From Desulfobacterales bacterium (GTDB lineage Bacteria > Desulfobacterota > Desulfobacteria > Desulfobacterales > 4be13), in assembly GCA_029940115.1 (NCBI GenBank), contig JAOZRQ010000102.1, forward strand, positions 1-5,630: a DNA stretch of 5,630 nucleotides, given 5' to 3'. The first letter of the stretch is position 1. Each line of letters starts with the position of its first letter. Positions 1 to 4,847 of this stretch are shown here, in pieces. A program made the translations under genes and the position numbers. The notes under the pieces are model-generated. The model made no database searches, was not told where the DNA came from, and was given only the letters and a program-made list of their open reading frames with translations.

Positions 1-56
1 TGTGAGTTTGTGAGTTTGTGAGTTTGTGAGTTTGTGAGTTTGTGAGTTTTTGAGTC
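1..56. repeat. 8-bp tandem repeat (TGTGAGTT)n
   Basis: Six perfect head-to-tail copies of TGTGAGTT fill 1-48, followed by one degraded copy (TTTGAGTC, 49-56). The array starts at the window edge, so it may extend further left. It lies in non-coding DNA. An 8-bp unit would break any reading frame on each gain or loss, so it is more likely an intergenic slippage-prone microsatellite than coding sequence. Confidence 0.9.
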
Positions 57-65
57 TCAATTCAA

Positions 66-253
66 TTCCAAAAGTTCACCTTGCAAAGAAACCTGGCCCC
101 GATAAAAAACGTCGGGGGCAAGGTTTTTTCCAAATGGGCCGACCTCCCGACCGCAAGAAAAAGCCGGGTTTCTCCTTGCAAAGAAACCCGGTTTTTTTTC
201 TGGTAGGAATCGACCCATTTGGGTTTCTCTTTCTCCCAATGTAAACTTTGGAA
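66..253. repeat. Palindromic MITE-like repeat, copy A
   Basis: A 188-bp non-coding element bounded by imperfect inverted ends (TTCCAAAAGTTCAC at 66-79; GTAAACTTTGGAA at 241-253). Inside are nested hairpins. One is GCCCCGA/TCGGGGGC around 97-119. A longer one has outer arms CCAAATGGG (130-138) and CCCATTTGG (214-222), with an inner perfect 10-bp stem CCGGGTTTCT (164-173)/AGAAACCCGG (182-191) followed by eight Ts. Positions 87-131 match 4880-4924 at 43 of 45 bases, and the AAACCCGG module recurs at 1097-1158, so this belongs to a dispersed family. No convincing target-site duplication was found. Short open frames across it are translations of the repeat, not genes. The exact outer boundary is uncertain. 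Confidence 0.75.
156..200. terminator. Terminator-like hairpin with T-run inside repeat A
   Basis: A perfect 10-bp stem (164-173/182-191) with an 8-base loop is extended outward by A-rich and T-rich flanks and followed by TTTTTTTT (192-199). It has the form of a rho-independent terminator on the + strand. The A-run on the left (AAGAAAAAG) could make a weaker terminator on the - strand. Termination is inferred from structure only. Confidence 0.5.
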
Positions 254-324
254 CACTTTGGAAATGACAAGATGCCTTTCCTCTTTCCCAATCCAAAAGA
301 ATGTGATACCTATATCAGATATAA

Positions 325-936
325 ATACATAATTCAAGCAATTATATTGTCATTGCTCCTGCCCGTCACCCGCGCCTCTTCCCGGGCAAAGGCACTGACG
401 AGAGATCCTTATTTCAGCAATCCGCCCATGTTCAAGAATTTTTCCATAATCCGCTCAAAGCCTTCAAAAGACACTTTGCCGTCAAGGTCTTTGGGATATT
501 CACCCTTTTCATATTCGGCATCTCCCTCTCGTTCACGGCCTTCTTCATCTATCATGAGCACCACTCCATGACCGACAAGCTGAAGCGGGACGGGAACGCG
601 CTCACGGAGATTCTTGTCTATAATTCAAGGCTCGGGGTCTTTGCAGAGAATGAGGAACTGCTCATTGATGCCGTGAGAGGCGTGTTTCGCCAAGAGGAGG
701 TTTCGCAAGTGCTGGTATGCAACGCTCAGGGAGCCTTGCTGATGAGCCAGAGCAAATTCGCATCACCAAAGGGCCGCCATGAAGCGAGCAGGTCTGAGAC
801 GTTTGACGCACTCAGGAAAAACGGAGATCCCTGCCATATCAAAGAGGGAAAGGAGACTTATGAATTCTGGAGGCCCGTCATTTCGCTTTCGGGTTCCAAC
901 GAGATGTCGCTGAGCGATTTTTGTCAGCAAATCTAA
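325..936 (+). pseudogene. Remnant of membrane sensor protein, TM segment + CHASE8-like domain
   Basis: One frame is open from 325 (after a TAA at 322-324) to TAA 934-936. It encodes a basic juxtamembrane stretch (NPLKAFKRHFAVK), a clear hydrophobic transmembrane segment (VFGIFTLFIFGISLSF and on, codons 487-552), then a soluble domain containing RDGNALTEILVYNSRLGVF and VLVCNAQGALL. These resemble the CHASE8 periplasmic sensor domain (pattern: asn-ser-x-leu-x-phe helix, then an xNAxGxLL strand). CHASE8 normally precedes HAMP and a histidine kinase or GGDEF output, all missing here. No ATG, GTG or TTG occurs in frame before ATG 568, which lies after the membrane segment; a start there would leave a signal-less 122-residue piece. 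The 5' end is therefore damaged or uses a non-standard start, and the 3' end is cut off. The same frame stays open after the stop as far as the element at 1066. Domain call is from memory of the family; loss of function is inferred. Confidence 0.6.
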
Positions 937-1065
937 CTGAGGGTCCGACATTCGGTTTTGCGGTATTCACCCAATGGTGAAAGGCTGAAAATCGCCGAAC
1001 CCCTGACATTTCGGGACAAGAGTCACATTCGGATCAAAGAATCGCTTCATTTGGGTATTAAGAAG
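937..1065. other. Non-coding gap between sensor remnant and MITE
   Basis: No gene is supported here. A small hairpin is visible (TTCACC 966-971, loop CAAT, GGTGAA 976-981). The frame of the upstream sensor remnant stays open after its stop codon through this stretch, which could be decayed coding sequence, but I do not recognise the peptide. The last nine bases (1057-1065, ATTAAGAAG) are the left copy of the target-site duplication of the element that follows. Confidence 0.5.
1057..1065. repeat. Target-site duplication, left copy
   Basis: ATTAAGAAG, identical to 1191-1199 and immediately adjoining the left end of the 1066-1190 element. Confidence 0.85.
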
Positions 1066-1190
1066 CTTTGTACAGGACAAAAAAATGAGCGAACAAAGAA
1101 ACCCGGCTTTTTTTCTGTCGGGAGGGAAGCCGGCCGTTCAGAAAAAAGCCGGGTTTCTCGCCCATTCCACATTTTTTGTCCTGTACACAG
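1066..1190. mobile_element. 125-bp MITE-like element, copy B, with 9-bp TSD
   Basis: The left end CTTTGTACAGGACAAAA (1066-1082) is the reverse complement of the right end, which terminates TTTTGTCCTGTACACAG (1174-1190), with one mismatch in the third base. Inner arms AGAAACCCGGCTTTTTT (1097-1113) and AAAAAAGCCGGGTTTCT (1142-1158) are also complementary, so the whole element can fold into one long hairpin. It is bounded by a perfect 9-bp direct repeat, ATTAAGAAG (1057-1065 and 1191-1199), the footprint of a transposition event. No coding capacity is present, so it would need a transposase acting in trans. The CTG/CAG-type terminus and 9-bp duplication resemble those of IS4-family elements (IS10/IS50 groups), but that assignment is only suggestive. 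Confidence 0.88.
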
Positions 1191-1199
1191 ATTAAGAAG
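1191..1199. repeat. Target-site duplication, right copy
   Basis: ATTAAGAAG, identical to 1057-1065 and immediately adjoining the right end of the 1066-1190 element. It supplies most of the ribosome-binding site of the next gene. Confidence 0.85.
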
Positions 1200-1201
1200 G
1201 A
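1197..1201 (+). promoter_or_regulatory. Ribosome-binding site of cNMP-domain gene
   Basis: AAGGA lies 3 nt before ATG 1205, 6 nt before GTG 1208 and 12 nt before ATG 1214, all in the same frame. Spacing favours GTG 1208. The first three bases belong to the transposon target-site duplication. Confidence 0.55.
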
Positions 1202-1204
1202 TGA

Positions 1205-1684
1205 ATGGTGGATATGATGAGTCAATCAGAGATTGAATACACGTTGGAGAACTGTGAGTTTTTCAAAGGGCTGGAAAAGAGTGACATCCGGAACATCTCG
1301 GCCCTGTGCGAGATGAAAACCTATGAACCCGGAGAGCATGTGTTTCAGCAACATGACTTTGGGGAACACCTTTATGTGATTGCCGAAGGCCGTATATCTT
1401 TGGAGCGATCTGTGGATATGGGTGCTCGCAAGGGGAATGTGGTCATCGAAACCTTGGGCAAAGGCCGGGTTTTGGGTTGCTGGTCCACGCTCCTCGGAGA
1501 ATCTCATTTTCTCATGTCCTCAGCAACATGCCACAAGCAGACAAAAGTCGTCGTGATGAGGGGATTCGACTTGAGAGAGATGATGATGGACAACACCGCT
1601 CTCGGGTTCAATGTGCTCCAAAGATTCTGCTTTTTGCTAAGGGATAGAATACAGGCGGCTTATGGAGCCTTGGAGAAAATATGA
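1205..1684 (+). CDS. Stand-alone cyclic-nucleotide-binding-domain protein
   Basis: A 159-residue soluble protein made almost entirely of one cNMP-binding (Crp/Fnr N-terminal, PF00027-type) beta-barrel. The N-terminal helix ENCEFFKGLEKSDIRNISAL (about residues 15-34) is followed by strands with the typical YEPGEHVFQQHDFGEHLYVIAE pattern (split 40-49 and 50-61), then GRISLER (62-68), the cassette region GRVLGCWSTLLGESHF (87-102), and a C-terminal helix ending at ALEKI. There is no helix-turn-helix, so it is not a classical Crp/Fnr transcription factor. In the phosphate-binding cassette the usual Gly-Glu pair reads GC and the usual Arg before Ala-Thr is Ser (MSSAT), so canonical cAMP binding is doubtful. 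Similar short proteins are known beside NuoEF/hydrogenase genes in anaerobes, consistent with the downstream operon. ATG 1205, GTG 1208 and ATG 1214 are alternative in-frame starts; the ribosome-binding site fits GTG 1208 best. It is flanked on both sides by inserted elements. Confidence 0.85.
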   Translation: MVDMMSQSEIEYTLENCEFFKGLEKSDIRNISALCEMKTYEPGEHVFQQHDFGEHLYVIAEGRISLERSVDMGARKGNVVIETLGKGRVLGCWSTLLGESHFLMSSATCHKQTKVVVMRGFDLREMMMDNTALGFNVLQRFCFLLRDRIQAAYGALEKI

Positions 1685-1697
1685 AATATGAAGGATG

Positions 1698-1705
1698 AAA
1701 TGTGA
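1698..1705. repeat. Target-site duplication of second MITE, left copy
   Basis: AAATGTGA, identical to 1827-1834, directly adjoining the left inverted end of the 1706-1826 element. Confidence 0.8.
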
Positions 1706-1826
1706 CTGATTCTGATGGATTTTGTGGACTGAGACCGTCTTTTCAACGCAGAGGACGCGGAGGCGGTCCGAATCTCTGCGGCCTCTGCGTTTTTTTGACC
1801 AGAACCACAAAATCCGTCAGAACCAG
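1706..1826. mobile_element. 121-bp MITE-like element with 22-bp TIRs and 8-bp TSD
   Basis: The ends are inverted repeats of 22 bp (1706-1727 beginning CTGATTCTGATGG; 1805-1826 ending CCGTCAGAACCAG) matching at 20 of 22 positions. A perfect 8-bp direct repeat, AAATGTGA, flanks them at 1698-1705 and 1827-1834. The centre is a second palindrome (1745-1791) of the CGCAGAGGACGC type. It contains no gene and is unrelated in ends to the element at 1066. A lone copy of one end lies at 4957-4978. It sits between the cNMP-domain gene and the nuoE-like gene. Confidence 0.85.
1745..1796 (+). terminator. Strong terminator-like hairpin carried by the MITE
   Basis: Arms AACGCAGAGGACGCGGAG (1745-1762) and CTCTGCGGCCTCTGCGTT (1774-1791) pair over 18 positions with one mismatch and one G-U pair, an 11-base loop, and a run of seven Ts (1790-1796) directly after. 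This is the form of a rho-independent terminator for transcripts coming from the cNMP-domain gene. The CGCAGAGG palindrome is a sequence type I have seen widely in bacterial intergenic regions, so termination may be incidental. Confidence 0.6.
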
Positions 1827-1834
1827 AAATGTGA
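1827..1834. repeat. Target-site duplication of second MITE, right copy
   Basis: AAATGTGA, identical to 1698-1705, directly adjoining the right inverted end of the 1706-1826 element. Confidence 0.8.
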
Positions 1835-1842
1835 AGGATTGG

Positions 1843-1874
1843 ACCCTTCATCCTTCATCTTCACCCTTCATCCT
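1843..1874. repeat. Short direct repeat ACCCTTCATCCT
   Basis: Two perfect 12-bp copies (1843-1854 and 1863-1874) with a 20-bp period lie just before the nuoE-like gene. The related complement ATGAAGGATGAA occurs at 1688-1699, outside the MITE, giving an outer inverted pair around it. No consensus promoter is visible in this stretch. Confidence 0.6.
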
Positions 1875-1893
1875 CAACAATTAAGGAGTTCGT

Positions 1894-2433
1894 ATGGATG
1901 ATGCGATTCTCGCAGAAGAGGAAGCGATGCTGGAGGATATGCGATCCCGCGTGTCAGGCTTTGAAAAGGAGAGGGGGAATCTGATTCCGATCCTCCAGAT
2001 GATCCAGGGAAGACACGCGTATCTTCCGCCTGAAGCCATGGATCTGGCCGCTGAACATCTGAATATCCCGGTGTGTGAGGTTTATGGTGTCGCGACATTT
2101 TACAATCAGTTCCGATTTCATCCCCCGGGCAGACATCCGATCAAAGTCTGTCTCGGCACGGCCTGCCATGTCAAGGCAGGGGACATCATCCTGGAAAACT
2201 TTGAGCGAAAGCTCGGCATTACGGATGGTGAAACCACACCAGACAAAGAATTCAGCATCGAACGGGTCGCGTGTGTGGGGTGCTGTGCGCTGGCCCCGGT
2301 GGCCGTCATCAGTGAGACGGTCCATGGAAAAATGGCGCCCAGCAAGGTGGAAGGGCTTCTCCTGCGTATTCAGATAGAAAAAGAGAAAGCGGAAAGAGAG
2401 AGAGAAAGCGGAAAGAGAGAAGGAGAAAAGTGA
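1894..2433 (+). CDS. nuoE: NuoE-like [2Fe-2S] subunit (HndA/HydC type)
   Basis: A 179-residue cytoplasmic electron-transfer subunit of the complex I 24-kDa family. It binds one [2Fe-2S] cluster in a thioredoxin-like domain and normally passes electrons to or from a partner NuoF. The N-terminal helical part (to about residue 80) has the family signatures LIPILQMIQGRHAYLPPEAM and VYGVATFYNQF. The cluster ligands are Cys86 and Cys91 (CLGTACHVKAG) and Cys127 and Cys131 (CVGCCALAPV); Cys130 is an additional cysteine. Length is normal for HndA/HydC types except for a charged Lys/Glu/Arg tail (about 162-179) created by a 19-bp tandem duplication. ATG 1894 is chosen because AAGGAG (1883-1888) lies 5 nt upstream. 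The stop overlaps the GTG start of the next gene, so the two are translationally coupled. It could serve a hydrogenase, formate dehydrogenase or another bifurcating complex; the sequence does not decide which. Confidence 0.93.
   Translation: MDDAILAEEEAMLEDMRSRVSGFEKERGNLIPILQMIQGRHAYLPPEAMDLAAEHLNIPVCEVYGVATFYNQFRFHPPGRHPIKVCLGTACHVKAGDIILENFERKLGITDGETTPDKEFSIERVACVGCCALAPVAVISETVHGKMAPSKVEGLLLRIQIEKEKAERERESGKREGEK
2382..2419. repeat. Perfect 19-bp tandem duplication in nuoE 3' end
   Basis: AGAGAAAGCGGAAAGAGAG occurs at 2382-2400 and again immediately at 2401-2419. Because 19 is not a multiple of three, the duplication changed the frame of the NuoE tail and moved its stop codon. Confidence 0.9.
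2420..2433 (+). promoter_or_regulatory. RBS and GTGA stop/start overlap of nuoE and nuoF
   Basis: AAGGAG (2420-2425) lies 4 nt before GTG 2430. The upstream gene stops at TGA 2431-2433, giving a GTGA overlap typical of coupled translation. No ATG in the same frame lies nearby, so the GTG start is the best choice. Confidence 0.75.
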
Positions 2434-4343
2434 AAACTGAAGAATTGTTCAATGCCATCCGGCAGGAGGCTGAAAGACAGCGGAATGAATTTGTCGAATC
2501 TCCGGCCCCCAAGATCCATATCGGCATGGCCACATGTGGCATCGCGTCCGGCGCGGTGGAGACCCGACACGCGTTTGAGCAGGCCCTCGCGGAGCGGCAT
2601 ATCGAGGCCCGCATTCACACCGTCGGATGTATCGGCCATTGCTACGCGGAGCCGGTGGTCATCATTGATCATCCTGAATCCGGTTTTCCGCCCATCTTCT
2701 ACCACGAGGTCACCGCGGGGAAGGCGAAAATGCTGACCAAGCTCTTTCTGGAGGGGGGGGACCCCCGTTTTGAGCATGTCTATGGGGCCACCGTGGAAAA
2801 CGAGATGATCCCCTCTGTCATGGAGTTTCCCCGTTTCAACGAGGAAAAACGGGTGATCATGGAGAAATGTGGGCATATTGATCCGGAAGACATCTATGAC
2901 TACATTGCCGAGGACGGATATGCCACCTTGGTGAGGGCTTTTCAGCTCACCCCCGAAGATGTTGTGAAGGAGGTGGCTGACTCGGGACTGAGAGGAAGAG
3001 GCGGCGCAGGCTTTCCCACCGGCAGAAAATGGGATATGGCCAGACGTGGCGGTTCAGGGGAGAAAATCGTCATCTGCAACGCGGATGAGGGGGATCCCGG
3101 CGCCTACATGGATCGCACCCTTCTGGAGAGCAATCCCCATCAGATGATCGAGGGGATGATCCTCTGCGCCTACGCGGTGGGTGCTCATAGGGCCTTGGTC
3201 TATGTGAGGGCCGAATATCCCCTTGCGGTGAAGCTTGTGACAAAGGCGATTCAGCAGGCAGAATCGCTTGAACTCTTGGGAAAAGATATTCTAAGGAGCG
3301 GTTTTGACTTGAAGATCGAAGTGTTCCAAGGATCCGGTGCGTTTGTCTGCGGAGAGGAGACCGCGCTGATCGAATCGATTGAGGGGAAAAGGGGGATGCC
3401 CCGTTTCCGGCCGCCATATCCGGTGGAGAAGGGGCTTCATGGCCAGCCCACGGTGATCAACAATGTCAAGACCCTCGCGTCTGTGCCGCCCATTCTGAAG
3501 AATGGCGCGGATTGGTATAGACGCATCGGCACGGAGAAGAGCCCCGGCACAGCCATCTTCTCGGTGGTGGGAGACGTGGTCCATCCGGGACTGGTGGAGA
3601 TCCCCATGGGCGTCTCCCTGCGTACCCTCATATTCGACATCTGCGGCGGGGTTCCGAACAAAAAGGCATTCAAGTCGGTTCAGATCGGGGGCCCCTCAGG
3701 CGGATGTCTGCCTTCGGCGTTTCTCGACACGCCGATTGATTTCGACTCCCTGACGCAAGCCGGTGCCATGATGGGGTCTGGCGGCATGGTGGTGATGGAT
3801 GAGGATACCTGCATGGTGGATGTGTCCCGCTACTTCATTGACTTCACTCAGAAAGAATCCTGCGGAAAATGCACCTTTTGCAGAATCGGAACGCCACATA
3901 TGCTCCGTATTCTGGACCGGATCACCCAAGGGGAGGGGAGAGAAGGGGATCTGGAGCAACTGGAACAACTGAGCAGGGACATAAAGGAAGGCTCCCTATG
4001 CGGTCTGGGAAAGACTGCACCGAATCCGGTGATCACCTCCCTCCGCTATTTTCGGGAGGAATATGAGGCCCATGTCAATGAAAAACGGTGCCCCGGGAAG
4101 ATGTGCCGTCCCCTGACCGCCTTTTACATTGATCTGGAAAAATGTGCGCGGGGCTGTGACGCATGTGTGGGCTGTTGCCCGGTGGATGCCATCTTCACCA
4201 CCAGCACCCGAAAGAAGGGGATTGACCAGAGCCTCTGTGTCAAGTGTGGGGAGTGCGTGGTGGCCTGTCCGCCACAGTATGACGCGGTAGAGAAGGTATC
4301 ACCACCCAAGCTGGCACCTGTTGTGGAGCGGTCTGCAAAGTAG
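2430..4343 (+). CDS. nuoF: NuoF-like FMN/NADH-binding iron-sulfur subunit (HndC/HydB type)
   Basis: A 637-residue soluble diaphorase subunit that transfers electrons between NAD(P)H and iron-sulfur clusters through FMN. In order it has an N-terminal thioredoxin-like [2Fe-2S] domain (Cys36 in MATCGIASGA; Cys67 and Cys71 in GCIGHCYAEP) and the FMN/NADH-binding core with GRGGAGFPTGRKW (189-201), NADEGDPGAYMDR (217-229) and CGEETALIESIEGKRG (307-322). An SLBB domain (about 380-430) and the [4Fe-4S] helical domain (SCGKCTFCRIGT, Cys478/481/484, plus Cys524) follow. The C-terminal end is a two-cluster ferredoxin (572-613). This order is that of HndC/HydB and distinguishes it from the shorter complex I NuoF. 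The second ferredoxin motif is canonical (CVKCGECVVACP); the first has Cys572-x3-Cys576 instead of x2. The N-terminal domain shows three rather than four obvious cluster cysteines. GTG start, coupled to nuoE. No catalytic partner gene follows within the window. Confidence 0.95.
   Translation: MKTEELFNAIRQEAERQRNEFVESPAPKIHIGMATCGIASGAVETRHAFEQALAERHIEARIHTVGCIGHCYAEPVVIIDHPESGFPPIFYHEVTAGKAKMLTKLFLEGGDPRFEHVYGATVENEMIPSVMEFPRFNEEKRVIMEKCGHIDPEDIYDYIAEDGYATLVRAFQLTPEDVVKEVADSGLRGRGGAGFPTGRKWDMARRGGSGEKIVICNADEGDPGAYMDRTLLESNPHQMIEGMILCAYAVGAHRALVYVRAEYPLAVKLVTKAIQQAESLELLGKDILRSGFDLKIEVFQGSGAFVCGEETALIESIEGKRGMPRFRPPYPVEKGLHGQPTVINNVKTLASVPPILKNGADWYRRIGTEKSPGTAIFSVVGDVVHPGLVEIPMGVSLRTLIFDICGGVPNKKAFKSVQIGGPSGGCLPSAFLDTPIDFDSLTQAGAMMGSGGMVVMDEDTCMVDVSRYFIDFTQKESCGKCTFCRIGTPHMLRILDRITQGEGREGDLEQLEQLSRDIKEGSLCGLGKTAPNPVITSLRYFREEYEAHVNEKRCPGKMCRPLTAFYIDLEKCARGCDACVGCCPVDAIFTTSTRKKGIDQSLCVKCGECVVACPPQYDAVEKVSPPKLAPVVERSAK
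4323..4343. repeat. 3' end of nuoF repeated downstream (copy 1)
   Basis: This 21-bp stretch, beginning GTGGAGCGG and ending in the stop codon TAG, matches 4500-4520 at 20 of 21 positions, so the last seven codons of the gene are present again 177 bp downstream in non-coding DNA. Confidence 0.8.
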
Positions 4344-4359
4344 TACACCAATTCGTAAG

Positions 4360-4436
4360 TTCGTCACCCCCTTCCGCTCCCGCCGGATTGCCAAATCCGG
4401 CGGCAATCCGAGCCGATCAAGGGGGGTACGAATTTG
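4360..4436. repeat. Long stem-loop downstream of nuoF
   Basis: A perfect 10-bp stem CCGCCGGATT (4380-4389)/AATCCGGCGG (4394-4403) with loop GCCA sits inside an outer imperfect stem formed by CACCCCCTT (about 4365-4373) and AAGGGGGGTACGAA (about 4419-4432). It resembles a REP/BIME-type extragenic palindrome. There is no following T-run, so it would more likely protect or process the 3' end of the mRNA than terminate it. Confidence 0.6.
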
Positions 4437-4449
4437 AAAAGTGATGTAT

Positions 4450-4549
4450 AGTAGGCACCCTTCAGACGGTTTGTAGTTCCGCCTTCAGGCGGTTCTACAG
4501 TGGAGCGGCCTGCAAAGTAGGCACCCCTTCAGGCGGTTTTGCACCGCCT
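4450..4549. repeat. Repeats and two GC hairpins with AGGCGG stems
   Basis: AGTAGGCACCC-TTCAGACGGTTT (4450-4472) is repeated at 4516-4539 with one gap and one substitution. Between them is a symmetric hairpin: GTAG-tt-CCGCCT (4473-4484) pairs with AGGCGG-tt-CTAC (4487-4498). After the second copy comes AGGCGG (4531-4536)/CCGCCT (4544-4549) with a 7-base loop. Six Ts lie 16 nt further on (4566-4571), too far for a good terminator. 4500-4520 is the second copy of the nuoF 3' end. Confidence 0.65.
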
Positions 4550-4578
4550 AAAGGCAGAGTTGGAGTTTTTTAATTTCA

Positions 4579-4622
4579 ATAATGTTTGTTCAAGAAAGAA
4601 ACTAAGTTTTTGAAAAAACTTA
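4579..4622. repeat. 45-bp direct repeat, copy 1, with AT-rich hairpin
   Basis: Begins ATAATGTTTGT and matches 4747-4791 at 38 of 45 aligned positions. It contains most of a near-perfect AT-rich hairpin: AAAGAAACTAAGTTTTT (4595-4611), G, then the complementary arm to 4630. The stem is intact in this copy. Function unknown; a terminator role for either strand is possible. Confidence 0.7.
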
Positions 4623-4746
4623 GTTTCTTTGGGACAGAAAGTTTTTGGCCCATGAATGAAGAACGTCAAGAGTTCTCATGCCAGTAAATTCGGGGATTGA
4701 GTGGAATGATAGTCATATAACACGTTTCGATTCGAGAGCATTTGAG

Positions 4747-4791
4747 ATAATGTTTGTCCGAAAGAGAAGCTCAGTTTTTTGAAAAAACTTA
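4747..4791. repeat. 45-bp direct repeat, copy 2
   Basis: Begins ATAATGTTTGT, as copy 1 at 4579-4622, 168 bp apart. The hairpin is reduced here to AGTTTTTTGAAAAAACT. The two copies differ by six substitutions and one inserted T. Confidence 0.65.
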
Positions 4792-4811
4792 AAGTCTATA
4801 GTCCATTCAAC

Positions 4812-4840
4812 TTGACAAGGATCGAAACACTGTATATAAT
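4812..4840 (+). promoter_or_regulatory. Perfect-consensus sigma-70 promoter
   Basis: TTGACA (4812-4817) and TATAAT (4835-4840) match both consensus hexamers exactly with a 17-bp spacer (4818-4834). Transcription would start near 4846-4848, where the palindromic element C begins, and would run towards the gene at 5139, giving a leader of about 290 nt. It is the only promoter in the window that I can support on sequence alone. Confidence 0.8.
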
Positions 4841-4847
4841 ACTAATT

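Larger units (their letters stand above)
4344..4811. other. Long non-coding region after nuoF
   Basis: No supportable gene lies here on either strand; the open frames are short and cross hairpins. The region holds the REP-like stem-loop, the repeated nuoF end, the AGGCGG hairpins and the 45-bp direct repeats listed separately. About 4631-4746 is unique sequence in which I see nothing recognisable. Confidence 0.6.

Noticed and set aside
1..56. Possible CRISPR-like array
   Set aside because: The unit is only 8 bp, with no spacers; it is a plain microsatellite.
66..253. Target-site duplication around repeat A
   Set aside because: Flanks 54-65 and 254-265 do not match at any tested boundary. 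The ACTTTGGAA pair at 245-253 and 255-263 is adjacent duplication on one side only.
57..337. Overlapping - strand open frames of 71-91 codons across 57-337, and + strand frame 50-244
   Set aside because: They run through the palindromic repeat A. Similar peptides (APDVFYRG and alike) arise again from the repeat at 4848-5019, which shows they are translations of repeat DNA. No ribosome-binding site or protein-like composition.
248..571. 107-codon + strand frame with ATG 248
   Set aside because: Ser/Pro/Arg-rich out-of-frame reading of the sensor remnant; the alternate frame encodes a clear transmembrane segment with basic flank.
937..1000. Possible small RNA with direct repeats CCGACATTCGG / CCTGACATTTCGGG
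   Set aside because: Similarity is short and imperfect, and no promoter or terminator frames it.
958..1236. 92-codon + strand frame crossing the MITE
   Set aside because: More than half is translation of the inserted element; it starts at TTG without a ribosome-binding site. The pre-insertion part may be decayed coding sequence but is not a present-day gene.
2370..2876. 168-codon - strand frame opposite nuoE/nuoF
   Set aside because: Antisense shadow of strongly conserved cysteine-rich genes on the + strand; contains a low-complexity Ser/Leu/Phe stretch opposite the Lys/Glu repeat.
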